In this document: positions 1-10,493 of the stretch, piece by piece | Layout: each line of letters begins with the position of its first letter | Position numbering within the stretch: position 1 is the stretch's first letter | Origin: Allorhodopirellula heiligendammensis | GTDB taxonomy: Bacteria; Planctomycetota; Planctomycetia; Pirellulales; Pirellulaceae | Length of the DNA stretch: 64,000 nucleotides | NCBI RefSeq assembly: GCF_007860105.1 | Contig: NZ_SJPU01000002.1 | Coordinates: 2,097,739 to 2,161,738 of the forward strand | Direction: 5' to 3' | Position numbers and translations under genes: made by a program | Notes under the pieces: generated by a model | What the model was told of the DNA's origin: nothing | Databases searched by the model: none | The model's input: the letters and a program-made list of their open reading frames with translations, nothing else

Positions 1-10
1 CGATCGTCGT

Positions 11-1372
11 TTACACCCAGGCGGGTTCCCAGCCCTTTCGATATTTCTTGGTGATCCACTTCTGAGCGTCGGCGTGATTGGTAATCTCGAGCGACTTGGC
101 ATCCCACTGCAATTCTTGCATGGGGAAACGGATCCCAATCGTGCCTAACAGGACCGTCTCGGTGAGCGGCCCGGCATAATCGAAGTGGGAAGTTGTTTCG
201 CCGTTGCCGACACACGCATCGGCCCACTGTGTGTAGTGGTCGACGCTATCAACCGTGGGCAATTCCGCAGCGGTGTAGAGGTCTTCGGGGAACAGTTTTG
301 GCATGGCTACGTGCGGGATCACCAGTGATCCCTTCTCGCCAACGAGGACTGACCCTGCACCAGGTAACTCATAATCGGCGGGAATCTGCCCCAGTTTCTC
401 TCGCGGTGGCCGCGCGCCCACGGCGTCATACCAAGTCAACTTGAGCGTCGAGCCCGCTGTCATGTCGGTGCCTGGGAATTCATAACGCACTGTCGCGCGA
501 TCGGTCCACGTTTCAGGCATCAGCGGAGGGGCCTCAGCGGTAAGTCGCGTCGGTGAGGTCAAACGCAGAGCCTTGAAGACGGGATCCATGATATGGCATC
601 CGAAATCGCCGAGTTGTCCGGTACCGTAGGCCTGCCATCCACGCCAGTTGAATGGGTGATACAGACCTGTTTTGTAGGGTCGCTCTGCCGCGACGCCTTG
701 CCACAAATCCCACCGGACCGACGGGGGCACCGGGTCGCTACCGGGCGGGCGGGGAATGTTTCTCGGCCACGATGGCGAGCCACCCTGCCAAGAGTGTACC
801 TCCTTCACCTTTCCAATTTTACCGGTATGCACCCAATCCACTGCGGTACGGTAGGCGGTGTGGGATTGAATTTGGTTGCACATCTGCGTCACGAGCTGAT
901 ACTTGGCTGCCGCCTCCTGCATCTGCCGAACTTCGTACACGGTGTGCGCCAGCGGCTTCTGACAGAAAATGTGTTTCCCCAGTTGCATCGCCGCCAACGA
1001 GATAGGAGCATGCATGAAGTCGGGGGTCGAAACCAATACGCCGTCGATGTCGCCAGACTGATCGAGCAGTTGACGCCAATCCGCATAGCGTTTCGCTTCA
1101 GGGTACTTCTCGGCAGCCCGTCCGAGATGCTCTGCTGAATCATCGATATCGCATAGCCCCACGACTTGCACAACGGGACTGGCCGCGACCCCGATTAGGT
1201 CGCTCCAACCTTTCCCACCCGTTCCGACGCTAGCGATTCTCAGTCGACTGTTGGCCCCGTAGACTCGGGAGTAAGACGCGGCATTGAGACTGATTGCGGT
1301 GCCCGCGATGGTGGCGGTTCGCAGAAATGAGCGGCGGTTGGATCGTGGGGGCGAGTTGGATCGTAGGGGCAT
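11..1372 (-). CDS. Tat-exported Gfo/Idh/MocA family oxidoreductase
   Basis: This 453-residue protein starts with a twin-arginine signal (RRSFLR at about residues 13-18, followed by a hydrophobic stretch ending near VYGAN), so it is probably exported folded with its cofactor. A Rossmann NAD(P)-binding region follows (SVGTGGKG near residue 48), then the family lysine motif as QKPLAHT near residue 140. The C-terminal half carries GDFGCHIMDP, typical of planctomycete members. Such proteins oxidise or reduce sugars or inositols; the substrate cannot be read from sequence. The ATG at 1372 has a good upstream AGGAGAG. The hydrolase gene upstream on the same strand may be co-transcribed with it. Family assignment is firm; substrate is unknown. 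Confidence 0.93.
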   Translation of the reverse strand: MPLRSNSPPRSNRRSFLRTATIAGTAISLNAASYSRVYGANSRLRIASVGTGGKGWSDLIGVAASPVVQVVGLCDIDDSAEHLGRAAEKYPEAKRYADWRQLLDQSGDIDGVLVSTPDFMHAPISLAAMQLGKHIFCQKPLAHTVYEVRQMQEAAAKYQLVTQMCNQIQSHTAYRTAVDWVHTGKIGKVKEVHSWQGGSPSWPRNIPRPPGSDPVPPSVRWDLWQGVAAERPYKTGLYHPFNWRGWQAYGTGQLGDFGCHIMDPVFKALRLTSPTRLTAEAPPLMPETWTDRATVRYEFPGTDMTAGSTLKLTWYDAVGARPPREKLGQIPADYELPGAGSVLVGEKGSLVIPHVAMPKLFPEDLYTAAELPTVDSVDHYTQWADACVGNGETTSHFDYAGPLTETVLLGTIGIRFPMQELQWDAKSLEITNHADAQKWITKKYRKGWEPAWV

Positions 1373-1449
1373 TGGTCTCTCCTAGAGAGGGCAGGAACAC
1401 TCGTTCGAGTGCATTGGAGGGAGGTGGGAGGCACGCGTCCATTGACAGA

Positions 1450-2619
1450 TCACGGTTTCAGAAAGTGCTCAAAGAACGCGTAAATGACTTTGTTGGACTC
1501 TTCGTTGGGAGAGTGCTCGGGCCGGTTCGTCATCGCCACCCGGTTCTGGTAACCCAGGATGCGGTTGACTTCAATCAAGTGGTTGAGTGGCTCCCACCGA
1601 CGAGGCGGATCTTCGGCGCCGCCGGAAACCAACAGCGGACGCGGTGCCATCAGAGAGTGTAACTCATGCAGGTCGTGGCCTGTTGCTCGAAGCTCTGGGT
1701 ACAGCCCGTAGGCAGGATTCTCTGCCGTGATCAGCCCGCGCTTACGCCAAGGTTTGGGGTGATAGCCGAGATACCATGGCTCCCAATAGTTAATGCTTTC
1801 GCGTGATTCATCGAACACGATTCCTGGGTCAGACCAGGCGGCACAGGCAAACTTGTCAAATAGGCATGATGCAAACATGGCCCATTTGCCACCAAACGAA
1901 TGACCCACAATCCCAATTCGCTGTGCATCCACTTCGGGCCGGTTGGCGAGGACATGCCATGCGTTTGCCGCGGCATAGCCGAGCATGGAGAGTGGTGCGA
2001 CTTGAGCGTCTTCGATACTGGGGTAGTACAGAGAATAGGTGCGTGCTTGGCTGGCCTCGGTCGTGCCAATGGAGAGGACCACGAACCCGCGACGAGCCAG
2101 CTCCAAGGCAAAGTCACGATCGGGAGTCCCCAGCCCGATAGCGGTTTCCGGCTCGTAAAATACGGTCACGACGGCTGGTCGCGGGCCTTCACCATCGGGG
2201 ATCAGTAAGTATCCCGTCGTTTGTTCGTTCGGCGTCCAATCGAATCGAATCCGATGCTGGGTGAAGTTCTCGCGACGGATCGTTTCGAGGATCTGCACGT
2301 CGGGCTCAGTGATCAAATCCGGCCATTTCCCCAGTTTCGACTCCCAGTCCTGCAGGATCTCCTCGCGGCGGCGTTCCCAGTCATCTGCCGTTTTCGCGCG
2401 GGTACCATCTGTGAACTGCAACGGCGATGGGTAGTCGCCGAATTGTCCCTGCCAAGCGGTTGGCGGTGAGAAATAGGGAGCGATCGTCTGCCACGGATCC
2501 GACGAAGCGGCGCCTCGATTTGGATCCGGCCCGGACTCATGCCGCAGAGACTCTCTTTGCTCGGCAAAGGCGGTGTACGCAATCAGGCCCACCAGCAACG
2601 TGCAGACGGTTCGTCTCAT
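1450..2619 (-). CDS. secreted alpha/beta hydrolase, acetyl-xylan-esterase/dienelactone-hydrolase-like
   Basis: The 389-residue product begins with a Sec signal peptide (MRRTVCTLLVGLIAYTAFA). The nucleophile elbow GHSFGGKW lies near residue 240. A plausible acid sits in the SDPG segment shortly after, and a histidine in RPEHSPN near the C-terminus, so the Ser-Asp-His triad looks complete. An SD-like AGGAA precedes the ATG at 2619. It is 77 bases upstream of the Gfo/Idh/MocA gene in the same direction, and together they fit a periplasmic carbohydrate-degrading unit (inference). Related planctomycete enzymes are annotated as acetylxylan esterases or prolyl-oligopeptidase-like peptidases; I cannot tell these apart here. 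Confidence 0.88.
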   Translation of the reverse strand: MRRTVCTLLVGLIAYTAFAEQRESLRHESGPDPNRGAASSDPWQTIAPYFSPPTAWQGQFGDYPSPLQFTDGTRAKTADDWERRREEILQDWESKLGKWPDLITEPDVQILETIRRENFTQHRIRFDWTPNEQTTGYLLIPDGEGPRPAVVTVFYEPETAIGLGTPDRDFALELARRGFVVLSIGTTEASQARTYSLYYPSIEDAQVAPLSMLGYAAANAWHVLANRPEVDAQRIGIVGHSFGGKWAMFASCLFDKFACAAWSDPGIVFDESRESINYWEPWYLGYHPKPWRKRGLITAENPAYGLYPELRATGHDLHELHSLMAPRPLLVSGGAEDPPRRWEPLNHLIEVNRILGYQNRVAMTNRPEHSPNEESNKVIYAFFEHFLKP

Positions 2620-2697
2620 AGGTTCATTCCTAATGGCTGGGGGAGGATAAATAGAGATCCGCCGCTTCTCGTCCCTGTGCCTATTGTTTCGGCCTGT

Positions 2698-3909
2698 CTA
2701 CGACACAATGTGCGCACCGAGGGCGGGACAGCTAGTGAAGCAGGATGGCTTCACGCCGGTTTCAGCTTCGTATTCTTTCATTAATCTGTCGATCAGAGCG
2801 GGGGCCGACTCTGTTTTGACAAGCGTCACCGTACAGCCTCCGAAGCCCCCTCCGGTCATGCGGGAGCCGATCACGCCGCCGGCCTCACCGACACCACGGG
2901 CGAGGTCGACGAGCAAATCGAGTTCGCGGCAGCTGACTTCAAAATCACGGCTGAGCGAATCGTGACTGGCGTACATTAATTCGCCGACCTCGGTCAATCG
3001 ACTCGCCGAGAGTGCTTCGGCAGCACGCGTGGTCCGCTGAATCTCGCCGACGACGTGGGAAGCACGCTGATATTCAGAACCGCTGAGCTGATCACGGCAC
3101 ATTTGAATATCGTCGCGCGTGACGTCGCGCCAAGATGGTTTACCAATGATCTTCAGCGCCGAGTCGCATTGCGAACGTCGCTCCGCATACTCGCCACCGT
3201 TGAGTTCGTGTTTGACGTTGCTATTGGTGATTAACAGCGTGACTCCATCGTCGGTAAACGGCACGGCTGTGATTTCTTGTGACCGGCAGTCCAGCAGCAT
3301 CAACTCGCCCGCCCTGCCAAATACGCTGCTGAACTGATCCATGATTCCGCACGGCACGCCGGCGAAGTCATGCTCGGCCTTCTGACATATGAGGGCTTTC
3401 TCTCGCATGTCAAGCGTGGTGCCGGTGACCGCTTCGAGCAGTGTCGCTGTCGCGACTTCGAGCGCCGCGCTGCTAGACAACCCGCCACCGAGCGGCACGG
3501 TGGAATCAAAGGAGACGTCCAGCGGAGGAACGTCGAGACCCACACCGGCAAAACCAGCGAGAACTCCTTGCACGTAGCAGGCCCAGCCCGGTGTATCGAG
3601 ATGGTCCACCGGACTACCGTCGCTGGCCAGCAGCGCGTCGGAATCCATGCTGATACTGTGGAATCGCGACTGGGCATGCCCACTGCCGGCTCGCGAGCCC
3701 GCCATCACAACGTATCGCTCGATCGCCATGGGCAGCACAAAACCATCGTTGTAGTCAATGTGCTCGCCGATCAAATTGACCCGCCCCGGTGCCGCGACAA
3801 CGAATTCGGGCGGCTGTCCATATATCTCTTCATGCGTGTGACGGACCCGGGTTACCAGTTGTGCCAAGGTTTCGGATACCGCGTCGAGTTCGTCGGAGGA
3901 GTTCATCAT
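2698..3909 (-). CDS. galK: galactokinase
   Basis: This GHMP kinase phosphorylates galactose at C1 with ATP, the entry step of the Leloir pathway. The galactokinase signature GRVNLIGEHIDYNDGF lies near residues 42-57, the phosphate-binding loop is GGGLSSSAALE, and the C-terminal GHMP motif is MTGGGFGGC. I place the start at the ATG pair at 3909/3906, giving about 403 residues, close to the usual 380-400. The open frame continues 66 bases further upstream, but that extension looks non-coding. No other Leloir genes are adjacent. Confidence 0.95.
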   Translation of the reverse strand: MMNSSDELDAVSETLAQLVTRVRHTHEEIYGQPPEFVVAAPGRVNLIGEHIDYNDGFVLPMAIERYVVMAGSRAGSGHAQSRFHSISMDSDALLASDGSPVDHLDTPGWACYVQGVLAGFAGVGLDVPPLDVSFDSTVPLGGGLSSSAALEVATATLLEAVTGTTLDMREKALICQKAEHDFAGVPCGIMDQFSSVFGRAGELMLLDCRSQEITAVPFTDDGVTLLITNSNVKHELNGGEYAERRSQCDSALKIIGKPSWRDVTRDDIQMCRDQLSGSEYQRASHVVGEIQRTTRAAEALSASRLTEVGELMYASHDSLSRDFEVSCRELDLLVDLARGVGEAGGVIGSRMTGGGFGGCTVTLVKTESAPALIDRLMKEYEAETGVKPSCFTSCPALGAHIVS

Positions 3910-4183
3910 GAGTGTTATTGCGGAGAGATTCGCGGGTGGATTGAGTAGCTTGGGACCATTGTCCCGAGCGCGCAAATCGGTTTCGGACGGGACAATGGCC
4001 CCATCCTACGAGATTGCCGTCGCTCGGCGACTTCCAGCACAATATCGCTGCGTCAAGCATAGCCAAAATACGCGTCCGGCAGTGGCCACGACTGCGAGAA
4101 TTTGCTCGCTCAGGCCGAATTCTGAGCGGCATGTCTCAACAATGGATCCACGTCTCCATTTTTCGGTGAGACCGCATGGGCAT

Positions 4184-6274
4184 TCATTTGACCCATTTCA
4201 GCCAAGCGTCGAAATAGGCGGTAGGTGTACCTCCCATGCCAGATTGAAACGCCTGGTCGAAAGGCATGCCCTGTTCGAGATTCCGAATCACCGCATCGAA
4301 ACCGCGTTTTCGCTCACGGGTCAAGAACGACTGACAGACGGCAGCGGCAATTTGGTCTGCCCGCTCGGGGGCTAGTCTTCCAGCGAAAAACTCTTTCCCG
4401 GAATCCATCGTCCCCACCGCCAAAACGAGTTCGGACTGCATCTTTGCGAGTTCCGCTCGGTCATACTTGGTCTCTGAAGCGGCGACGACATGGCCCAACC
4501 CGTCGGCGAACCAGCGTGGCACGGAGCTGGCCCGGCTCGCCACGGCGAGACTGGCGACCGGGGCGGCGAGGCGTTCGGCAATTTCCTCGGGCTCATCATT
4601 GTCGGAGGCAACGACGGCGATATAGGCCTGGATACCATCGTAAAACCAATGTGATTCCCAGTCAGAGGGAACGCTGCGCTGCTCCACCATCTGAGCGAAT
4701 TCGCTGTAATCGTATCGGCGGGGCAGCACGTAGATCGACGCCTTCCCATTGAAAAAGGCCTCCGCAGCGGCACCCTTGGCGGACAATGTTTTAGCGGGCA
4801 GCACGCGGGAGCTTCGCAGAAGGTCTGCCTCGGCTTGCTCACCAACCATCTTCAGCGTCTCGGGGCGGACAGTCCCCCAGATCGCAAAGTGGTCCGTCTG
4901 CGCCGATGCCAGGTCGCCGGAATTGCCCCCAGCCAACGCAAAATGCTCGCTCGCAAGTTCCTGACGGCGGGCGCTGACTTCGGCGGGCGAGGCGGCGGCC
5001 AGCCAGGCCCGCTGGGTCATCACTTGGAGCGATTCGGCGCGCTCGTTCTCGGGAACTGTCGCGCCTTCGTCGATCCATTTGGAGATCAATGCGATTTCCG
5101 AGTCGGCCAGCGGTGGACGACCGCCGGCGGGCATCCGCGCCCCTTCGGTGCCTCGGAGTTTCTTCACGAGCAGGCTAGATTCGCCTTGGCCGGGCGCGAG
5201 GACCGGTCCGCTGTCCCCACCGCGAAACATTCTCGCCAGCGTGTCCATTTGCAAGCCGCCCTTGGTCTGCATCGCAGCGATATGGCAGCCGCTGCAATTG
5301 TCGACCAATAGCGGCGCGATTTGGCTGGCGAAATCAATGGCTTCCCTGCCGGTGGGTGCTGTCATTTCCGGCGGCGCAGCGGCCATCTCCATCGCGGGCT
5401 GCGGAGTCGAATCAGGCGCGGCCGTGGCCGGTAGACTGGTCAGCTTGGCGGCCGGATCCTGACCGTCGAACTTGGCCCCTTCATTGATCCAACGTTTCAG
5501 CAGGGCAAGATCCTGGTCGCTGACCTTGCCACCGCCCCGAGGCATATCACCGGTTTCAATTGTCTCGATTAAGCGACTGCCGATGGTGTCCCCGGGAAAG
5601 ACCACGACCCCTTCACGCGGGCCTCTCATCAACACGCTATAGCTCTCTAGCGAGAATCCGCCTTTTTTCGCACGGACATGACAGCCGCCACACTTGGCGT
5701 TCAGAATCGGGGCTACTTGAGAAACAAAGCTGACGCCGTTGCCCTCAGGGCTAAAAGGACTCGGTGGGGGCGACGCGTTCGCACCGCTGCTGAGGTCGGG
5801 CGTACCCGACTGAGGCATCGTTGAGTCCATGTTCGTCATCGCGTTCGCATCGCCGGATCCTGGACGTGGGGGTGGGACGAAAGGAGCAATCGCAACGCCT
5901 TCGAGTTCGATCATCACTCGCGCGTCCGAAATTTTCTGAATCTTAGGAAGCAGGGCATCGTAGAGTTCGGGACTGCCTGCCTGGACAGCAACCTGCACCT
6001 GCTTCATCGCATTCTCCAACGCCCGCGCCGATGACTCAAAATTGCCCGCGACGTACTCCGCACCCGCCTTGCCAATACTAGCCCCGACGGTGTTGTACGC
6101 TTGGCGGTAGACCGCATCGAGTCCCACGGGAGGGTCGTCCGCTATGGCTTCAGAAATGGCGAACCATGCGAGGACCAAGCACACTACACCCGCGGCAGGC
6201 CGCCAAAATTCCGAGACACGACTAAACTTGGCCAGGTAGGGTCGCAGAGCATCAGTCATGGGATTCGGGGCCAT
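4184..6274 (-). CDS. membrane-anchored di-haem planctomycete cytochrome-domain protein
   Basis: The protein has 696 residues. A hydrophobic segment near residues 28-45 (GVVCLVLAWFAISEAIA) serves as signal or anchor. Two planctomycete-type cytochrome c domains follow, each with one CxxCH: CGGCH at 195-199 and CSGCH at 327-331. Each is followed by the usual KGG(F/L) and by MPRGG or MPAGG, which could supply the axial methionine. The C-terminal third contains SVPRWFADGLGHVV, resembling the segment after the metal site in gluzincin-like (peptidase MA/DUF1570) domains, but I see no HEXXH, so that part is probably not catalytic. It likely carries electrons in the periplasm; partner unknown. Confidence 0.85.
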   Translation of the reverse strand: MAPNPMTDALRPYLAKFSRVSEFWRPAAGVVCLVLAWFAISEAIADDPPVGLDAVYRQAYNTVGASIGKAGAEYVAGNFESSARALENAMKQVQVAVQAGSPELYDALLPKIQKISDARVMIELEGVAIAPFVPPPRPGSGDANAMTNMDSTMPQSGTPDLSSGANASPPPSPFSPEGNGVSFVSQVAPILNAKCGGCHVRAKKGGFSLESYSVLMRGPREGVVVFPGDTIGSRLIETIETGDMPRGGGKVSDQDLALLKRWINEGAKFDGQDPAAKLTSLPATAAPDSTPQPAMEMAAAPPEMTAPTGREAIDFASQIAPLLVDNCSGCHIAAMQTKGGLQMDTLARMFRGGDSGPVLAPGQGESSLLVKKLRGTEGARMPAGGRPPLADSEIALISKWIDEGATVPENERAESLQVMTQRAWLAAASPAEVSARRQELASEHFALAGGNSGDLASAQTDHFAIWGTVRPETLKMVGEQAEADLLRSSRVLPAKTLSAKGAAAEAFFNGKASIYVLPRRYDYSEFAQMVEQRSVPSDWESHWFYDGIQAYIAVVASDNDEPEEIAERLAAPVASLAVASRASSVPRWFADGLGHVVAASETKYDRAELAKMQSELVLAVGTMDSGKEFFAGRLAPERADQIAAAVCQSFLTRERKRGFDAVIRNLEQGMPFDQAFQSGMGGTPTAYFDAWLKWVK

Positions 6275-6569
6275 CGGAGTGTCAGAATGTGGAAACAGGT
6301 TGGTACACGGGGCGAGATCCCCCTGCCACGTCAGGTCGCGGGAATCCTTCTCATCATAAACCGCAAACGCTTGGGAATCGAAAATGAACCCGCCAGCTGC
6401 GATGGCGGCCGCGGATGCCGCCCCTTGGGAATTTGTGAAACAGCTTCTAAACTATTGAATTGGCCCGCACCGCAGACTTTCGGCGAAACCGATGACGATC
6501 CACTCCACCCGTACTGAATCTCACTCACTTGACGGCAAAAATCCTGACGAGGGGGAACGTCAGACAGCG

Positions 6570-8132
6570 ATGAGCGATCCGGCGGCGCAGCTGACCGAGC
6601 AGCGGATTGTGGTGCTCGATTTCGGCTCCCAATACGCCCAATTGATTGCCCGACGCGTCCGCGACCAGCACGTCTACTGCCAGATCGTTCGGCACGATAT
6701 CACTGCCGATCGAATGGCCGAACTCGCTCCTCGTGGGATTATTCTATCGGGTGGACCATCGAGCGTTTACGAGGAGAATGCACCCCAGATTGACCCAGCG
6801 ATTTTTGATCTCGGTATTCCTATCCTGGGAATTTGCTACGGCATGCAGATCGCCTGCCAAGCACTCGGTGGTAAAGTCGACAACACGCCCAGCCGTGAGT
6901 ATGGCCGGGCGATGTGCGATTTCATCGATCACGATTCCATCTTCCGCGGCATGCAAGCGTGCGAGCAGGTCTGGATGAGCCATGGTGATCAGGTGTCACA
7001 GATCGCCGATGATTTCACCGTGATGGCCAAAACCGCCACCTGCCCCTACGCGGCGATCCGGCACAACACGCGGCCGGTGTACGCGATGCAGTTTCACCCC
7101 GAGGTCACTCATACTCCGCACGGTGGCCAGATTCTGCACAACTTTGTCCGTGACATCTGTGGATGTGATGGCAGTTGGCGATTGGGCGATTTCGCCGATG
7201 CCGCGATCGCACAGATTCGGGCCACTGTCGGCGACAAGCGAGTGATCTGTGGCTTGTCGGGCGGCGTCGATTCCTCTGTCGTCGCGGCTTTACTCTACAA
7301 AGCGATTGGCACGCAGCTCTCATGTATCTTGGTCGACAACGGGATGCTACGGAAGAACGAGCAGCGGATTGTGATCGATGAGTTCTCCAATCACTTCAAA
7401 GCCGACTTGCACGTCGTGGATGCCGAAGACCAGTTTCTCGACGATCTCGCAGGCGTCGAAGAGCCTCAAGAGAAGCGGCGACGAATTGGTTATGCGTTCA
7501 TCGAGTGCTTCAAAGCGGAGGCGGAAAAAATTGAAGACGCGCACTTCCTCGCCCAAGGCACGCTGTATCCGGATGTCATCGAGAGCGGTGCAGACAAAGA
7601 TGGTCCGGCGGCGACGATCAAACTGCACCACAACGTAGGTGGACTCCCCGATGAACTCGGATTTGAGTTAATCGAACCGCTACGGGATTTATTCAAGGAC
7701 GAAGTCCGCCGCCTCGGTATCGAACTCGGGCTGCCTGAGCAACTCGTCTGGCGACACCCCTTCCCCGGTCCCGGACTGGCCGTTCGCTGTCTCGGCGAAG
7801 TCACTCGGGAAAAACTCGTGGTGCTGCGAGAGGCGGATGCGATCGTTGTCGAGGAGATTGAGAACGCTGGTTTGTACCGCGAAACTTCGCAGGCATTTGC
7901 GGTATTGTTGCCTGTGCAAAGTGTCGGGGTCATGGGCGATGCCCGAACTTATGACAATGCAGTCGCCGTTCGCTGCGTCAATACGGACGATTTCATGACC
8001 GCAGACTGGAGTCACCTCCCTTATGACTTGCTCGCTCGGATCAGCACGCGGATCATAAACGAAGTCAAAGGCGTTAACCGCGTGTGCTACGACATCAGTA
8101 GCAAACCTCCCGCCACGATCGAATGGGAGTAA
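6570..8132 (+). CDS. guaA: GMP synthase, glutamine-hydrolysing
   Basis: GuaA converts XMP to GMP using ATP and glutamine, the last step of guanine nucleotide synthesis. The glutamine amidotransferase domain comes first (catalytic Cys 89 in ILGICYGMQ, then His and Glu in QFHPEVTHT). The ATP-pyrophosphatase P-loop [11 protein letters not shown] and the C-terminal dimerisation domain ending in PPATIEWE follow. From the ATG at 6570 the product is 520 residues, the normal size. The frame is open back to 6492, but the extra 26 residues do not belong to the family, and a GAGGGGG lies upstream of 6570. Confidence 0.97.
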   Translation: MSDPAAQLTEQRIVVLDFGSQYAQLIARRVRDQHVYCQIVRHDITADRMAELAPRGIILSGGPSSVYEENAPQIDPAIFDLGIPILGICYGMQIACQALGGKVDNTPSREYGRAMCDFIDHDSIFRGMQACEQVWMSHGDQVSQIADDFTVMAKTATCPYAAIRHNTRPVYAMQFHPEVTHTPHGGQILHNFVRDICGCDGSWRLGDFADAAIAQIRATVGDKRVICGLSGGVDSSVVAALLYKAIGTQLSCILVDNGMLRKNEQRIVIDEFSNHFKADLHVVDAEDQFLDDLAGVEEPQEKRRRIGYAFIECFKAEAEKIEDAHFLAQGTLYPDVIESGADKDGPAATIKLHHNVGGLPDELGFELIEPLRDLFKDEVRRLGIELGLPEQLVWRHPFPGPGLAVRCLGEVTREKLVVLREADAIVVEEIENAGLYRETSQAFAVLLPVQSVGVMGDARTYDNAVAVRCVNTDDFMTADWSHLPYDLLARISTRIINEVKGVNRVCYDISSKPPATIEWE

Positions 8133-8290
8133 GAACATGAGCGAAGTAGACACGCTCGAATTCCCCTCAGACCCAACCTCCCGTGGAAGCCAACGTTAGC
8201 AACATCCTCGGCTGACTGCGAACTCCGCTTCCCCCCCCAGATTCCGAAACTCTCCTCTCACATCTCCCCCACTCCCCCCACTGATTTTTC

Positions 8291-9970
8291 ATGGCCGGAC
8301 AATTCATCTATCAAATCACTGACCTGACCAAGAAACACGGTCAGCGAAAAGTGCTCGAAAACGTCAACCTCGCTTTCTATCCTGGGGCAAAGATCGGTGT
8401 GCTCGGACCCAACGGGGCCGGCAAATCGACGCTGCTGAAGATCATGGCGGGCTACGACAAGGAATTCGAAGGCACCGCGCGGCTGGGCAAAGGATTCACG
8501 GTGGGCTATCTCGAGCAAGAACCGCCACTGGACCCGACCAAGACGGTGTTCGAAAACGTGCAGGTCGCCGTTGCCGAGCGGCAAGCGATCATCGACCGTT
8601 TCAACGAAATCTCTGGCTTGCTCGGTGACGTCACCGACGATGACGAGATGACGAAACTCTGCGACGAGATGGCCGAGCTCCAAGACGTCATTGACGCGAA
8701 CAACCTGTGGGAACTCGATCGGTTTGTCGAAATGTCGATGGCCGTGATGAACCTACCGCCCGCCGATGCCGAGATCACGAATCTCTCCGGTGGTGAGAAA
8801 CGCCGGGTCGCTCTATGCCAGCTCTTGATCCGCCAACCCGACCTGCTGCTGCTCGACGAACCGACCAACCACCTTGATGCCGAGAGCGTATCGTGGCTGG
8901 AACAGCACCTCGCAAAATATCCTGGCACCGTTGTGGCTGTGACGCACGATCGTTACTTCCTCGACAATGTGGCCCAGTGGATTCTCGAAGTCGATCGCGG
9001 CAAGGGGATGCCTTTCGAAGGCAATTATTCGGCTTGGTTGGAAAACCGGGCGAAGCGGATGGCTCTTGAGGAGCGTCAACAGAAGGCGCGTGAGAAGAAC
9101 CTCGCTCGCGAACTTGAGTGGATTCGTATGAGTCCTAAGGCACGGCAAGCAAAATCCAAGGCACGGATCAAGTCCTACGAGCAGATGTCCCAGGAGGTCT
9201 TCGAGGACCGTCCCGATGAACTCGAAATCCAAATTCCCTCGGGCAAGCACCTCGGCTCGCTGGTGATCGAGGCTGACAAGGTCAACAAGGCATTCGGCGA
9301 CAAGTTGTTGATGAAGGACATGTCGTTCCGTCTGCCGCCGGGCGGAATCGTCGGCATCATCGGCCCCAATGGAGCTGGCAAGACGACGTTGTTTAAAATG
9401 CTGACAGGTCATGAGCCGGTCGACTCGGGCACGATCAAGATTGGTGAGACGGTGGATCTCGGCTACGTCGACCAGTCTCGCGATGCACTCGACCCCAATA
9501 AAACGATCTACCAGGAGATCAGCGGAGGCCACGATTCACTGGACATGGGCGGTCGCCCCATGCATGCCCGCTCCTACGTTTCGCGATTCAATTTCAAGGG
9601 CCCCGATCAAGAGAAGAAGGTCGGTATTCTCTCCGGTGGAGAACGCAATCGCGTTCACCTGGCCTCGCTACTCCGGAAGGGTTGCAACGTGCTGCTGTTG
9701 GATGAACCGACTAACGATTTGGACGTGGACACACTACGGGCCCTCGAGGAGGCGATCGAAAACTTCGCCGGTTGTGTCGTGGTGACGTCGCACGATCGCT
9801 GGTTCCTCGACCGCTTGGCCACGCACATCTTGGCGTTTGAAGGCAACGGCCAAGTCGTCTGGTGCGAAGGCAACTTCGACACCTATGAACGTAACCGCCG
9901 CGAGCGGATGGGTGAGGATGCCGACGACGATTCCAAGAAGGCTCGTTACAAAAGCATCCATGCTGGTTGA
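8291..9970 (+). CDS. ettA: ABC-F ATPase, energy-dependent translational throttle EttA type
   Basis: This soluble twin-ATPase has 559 residues, close to the 555 of E. coli EttA, and no membrane segments. Both nucleotide-binding halves are intact: GPNGAGKST twice, signatures LSGGEKRRV and LSGGERNRV, Walker [13 protein letters not shown] and [12 protein letters not shown]. Between them lies a charged linker (about residues 245-320) containing the ABC-F ribosome-contact region. EttA is known to bind the ribosomal E site and gate early elongation by ATP/ADP level. The EttA sub-family is chosen from length and the spacing of the two halves. A strong intrinsic terminator follows at 10032. Confidence 0.92.
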   Translation: MAGQFIYQITDLTKKHGQRKVLENVNLAFYPGAKIGVLGPNGAGKSTLLKIMAGYDKEFEGTARLGKGFTVGYLEQEPPLDPTKTVFENVQVAVAERQAIIDRFNEISGLLGDVTDDDEMTKLCDEMAELQDVIDANNLWELDRFVEMSMAVMNLPPADAEITNLSGGEKRRVALCQLLIRQPDLLLLDEPTNHLDAESVSWLEQHLAKYPGTVVAVTHDRYFLDNVAQWILEVDRGKGMPFEGNYSAWLENRAKRMALEERQQKAREKNLARELEWIRMSPKARQAKSKARIKSYEQMSQEVFEDRPDELEIQIPSGKHLGSLVIEADKVNKAFGDKLLMKDMSFRLPPGGIVGIIGPNGAGKTTLFKMLTGHEPVDSGTIKIGETVDLGYVDQSRDALDPNKTIYQEISGGHDSLDMGGRPMHARSYVSRFNFKGPDQEKKVGILSGGERNRVHLASLLRKGCNVLLLDEPTNDLDVDTLRALEEAIENFAGCVVVTSHDRWFLDRLATHILAFEGNGQVVWCEGNFDTYERNRRERMGEDADDDSKKARYKSIHAG

Positions 9971-10031
9971 TGCCAACTCGGTTAAGCCCCTCGTTAAATA
10001 TTTCAGATGCGATAAAACATGGGACTTGATG

Positions 10032-10064
10032 GCGATGCGTGATGATCCACGCATCGCACTTTTT
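10032..10064 (+). terminator. intrinsic terminator of ettA
   Basis: Perfect 10-bp stem GCGATGCGTG / CACGCATCGC (10032-10041 with 10048-10057), six-base loop, followed by ACTTTTT. It lies 61 bases after the ettA stop and separates that gene from the histone-like gene. Confidence 0.85.
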
Positions 10065-10103
10065 CCCTACACGTATCACATCACACACTAGGCAATCGAC
10101 ACG

Positions 10104-10490
10104 ATGACGATCCTACGAGTCGGCCCAAACGAGAAGTACACCGATGGCTGGGCAGCCGCTTTCGGCGGCGGTTCCACCCCCAGCAAGCGAAAGACCACCA
10201 AGAAGGCGGCCAAGAAATCCGTTAAGAAATCGGTGAAGAAGAGCGTGACTCCTACCGCTGCTGTTGCCAAGAAATCAGCCAAGAAGTCCACGAAGAAGTC
10301 GGCTGTCAAAGCAGTCAAGAAAACGGCGAAAAAGTCCGCCAAGAAGTCCGTGAAGAAAGCGGTGTCGGTCAAACGATCGACAGCAAAGGCAAGTAAGAAG
10401 GCGGCTAAGAAGAGCGTCAAGCGGACGGTGGAAAAGTCGGCCCGAAAGCCATTGAAGAAGACGTCGAAAAAGAGCGTTAAGAAAGCCTGA
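10104..10490 (+). CDS. lysine-rich histone H1-like nucleoid protein
   Basis: The product has 128 residues. After a short ordered start (ILRVGPNEKYTDGWAAAFGG) it becomes almost pure Lys/Ser/Ala/Val, in imperfect repeats of the type KKSVKKSVKKS and KKSAKKSTKK. This composition matches the C-terminal tail of histone H1 and bacterial H1-like proteins (chlamydial HctA/HctB, planctomycete H1-like proteins), which bind DNA non-specifically and compact it. Nucleoid binding is inferred from composition. The short N-terminus resembles a segment I associate with planctomycete proteins of this type. The stop codon is only three bases before the ATG of the next, very large gene, so the two are almost certainly translated from one message. 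Confidence 0.85.
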   Translation: MTILRVGPNEKYTDGWAAAFGGGSTPSKRKTTKKAAKKSVKKSVKKSVTPTAAVAKKSAKKSTKKSAVKAVKKTAKKSAKKSVKKAVSVKRSTAKASKKAAKKSVKRTVEKSARKPLKKTSKKSVKKA

Positions 10491-10493
10491 GCC

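Noticed and set aside
593-1138. 181-codon plus-strand frame inside the oxidoreductase gene
   Set aside because: It is a shadow of the minus-strand gene, Arg/His/Pro-rich without domain features.
8137-8199. 20-codon frame MSEVDTLEFPSDPTSRGSQR just after guaA
   Set aside because: ATG is close behind the stop, but there is no SD and no recognised peptide; more likely chance or the scar of a lost gene.
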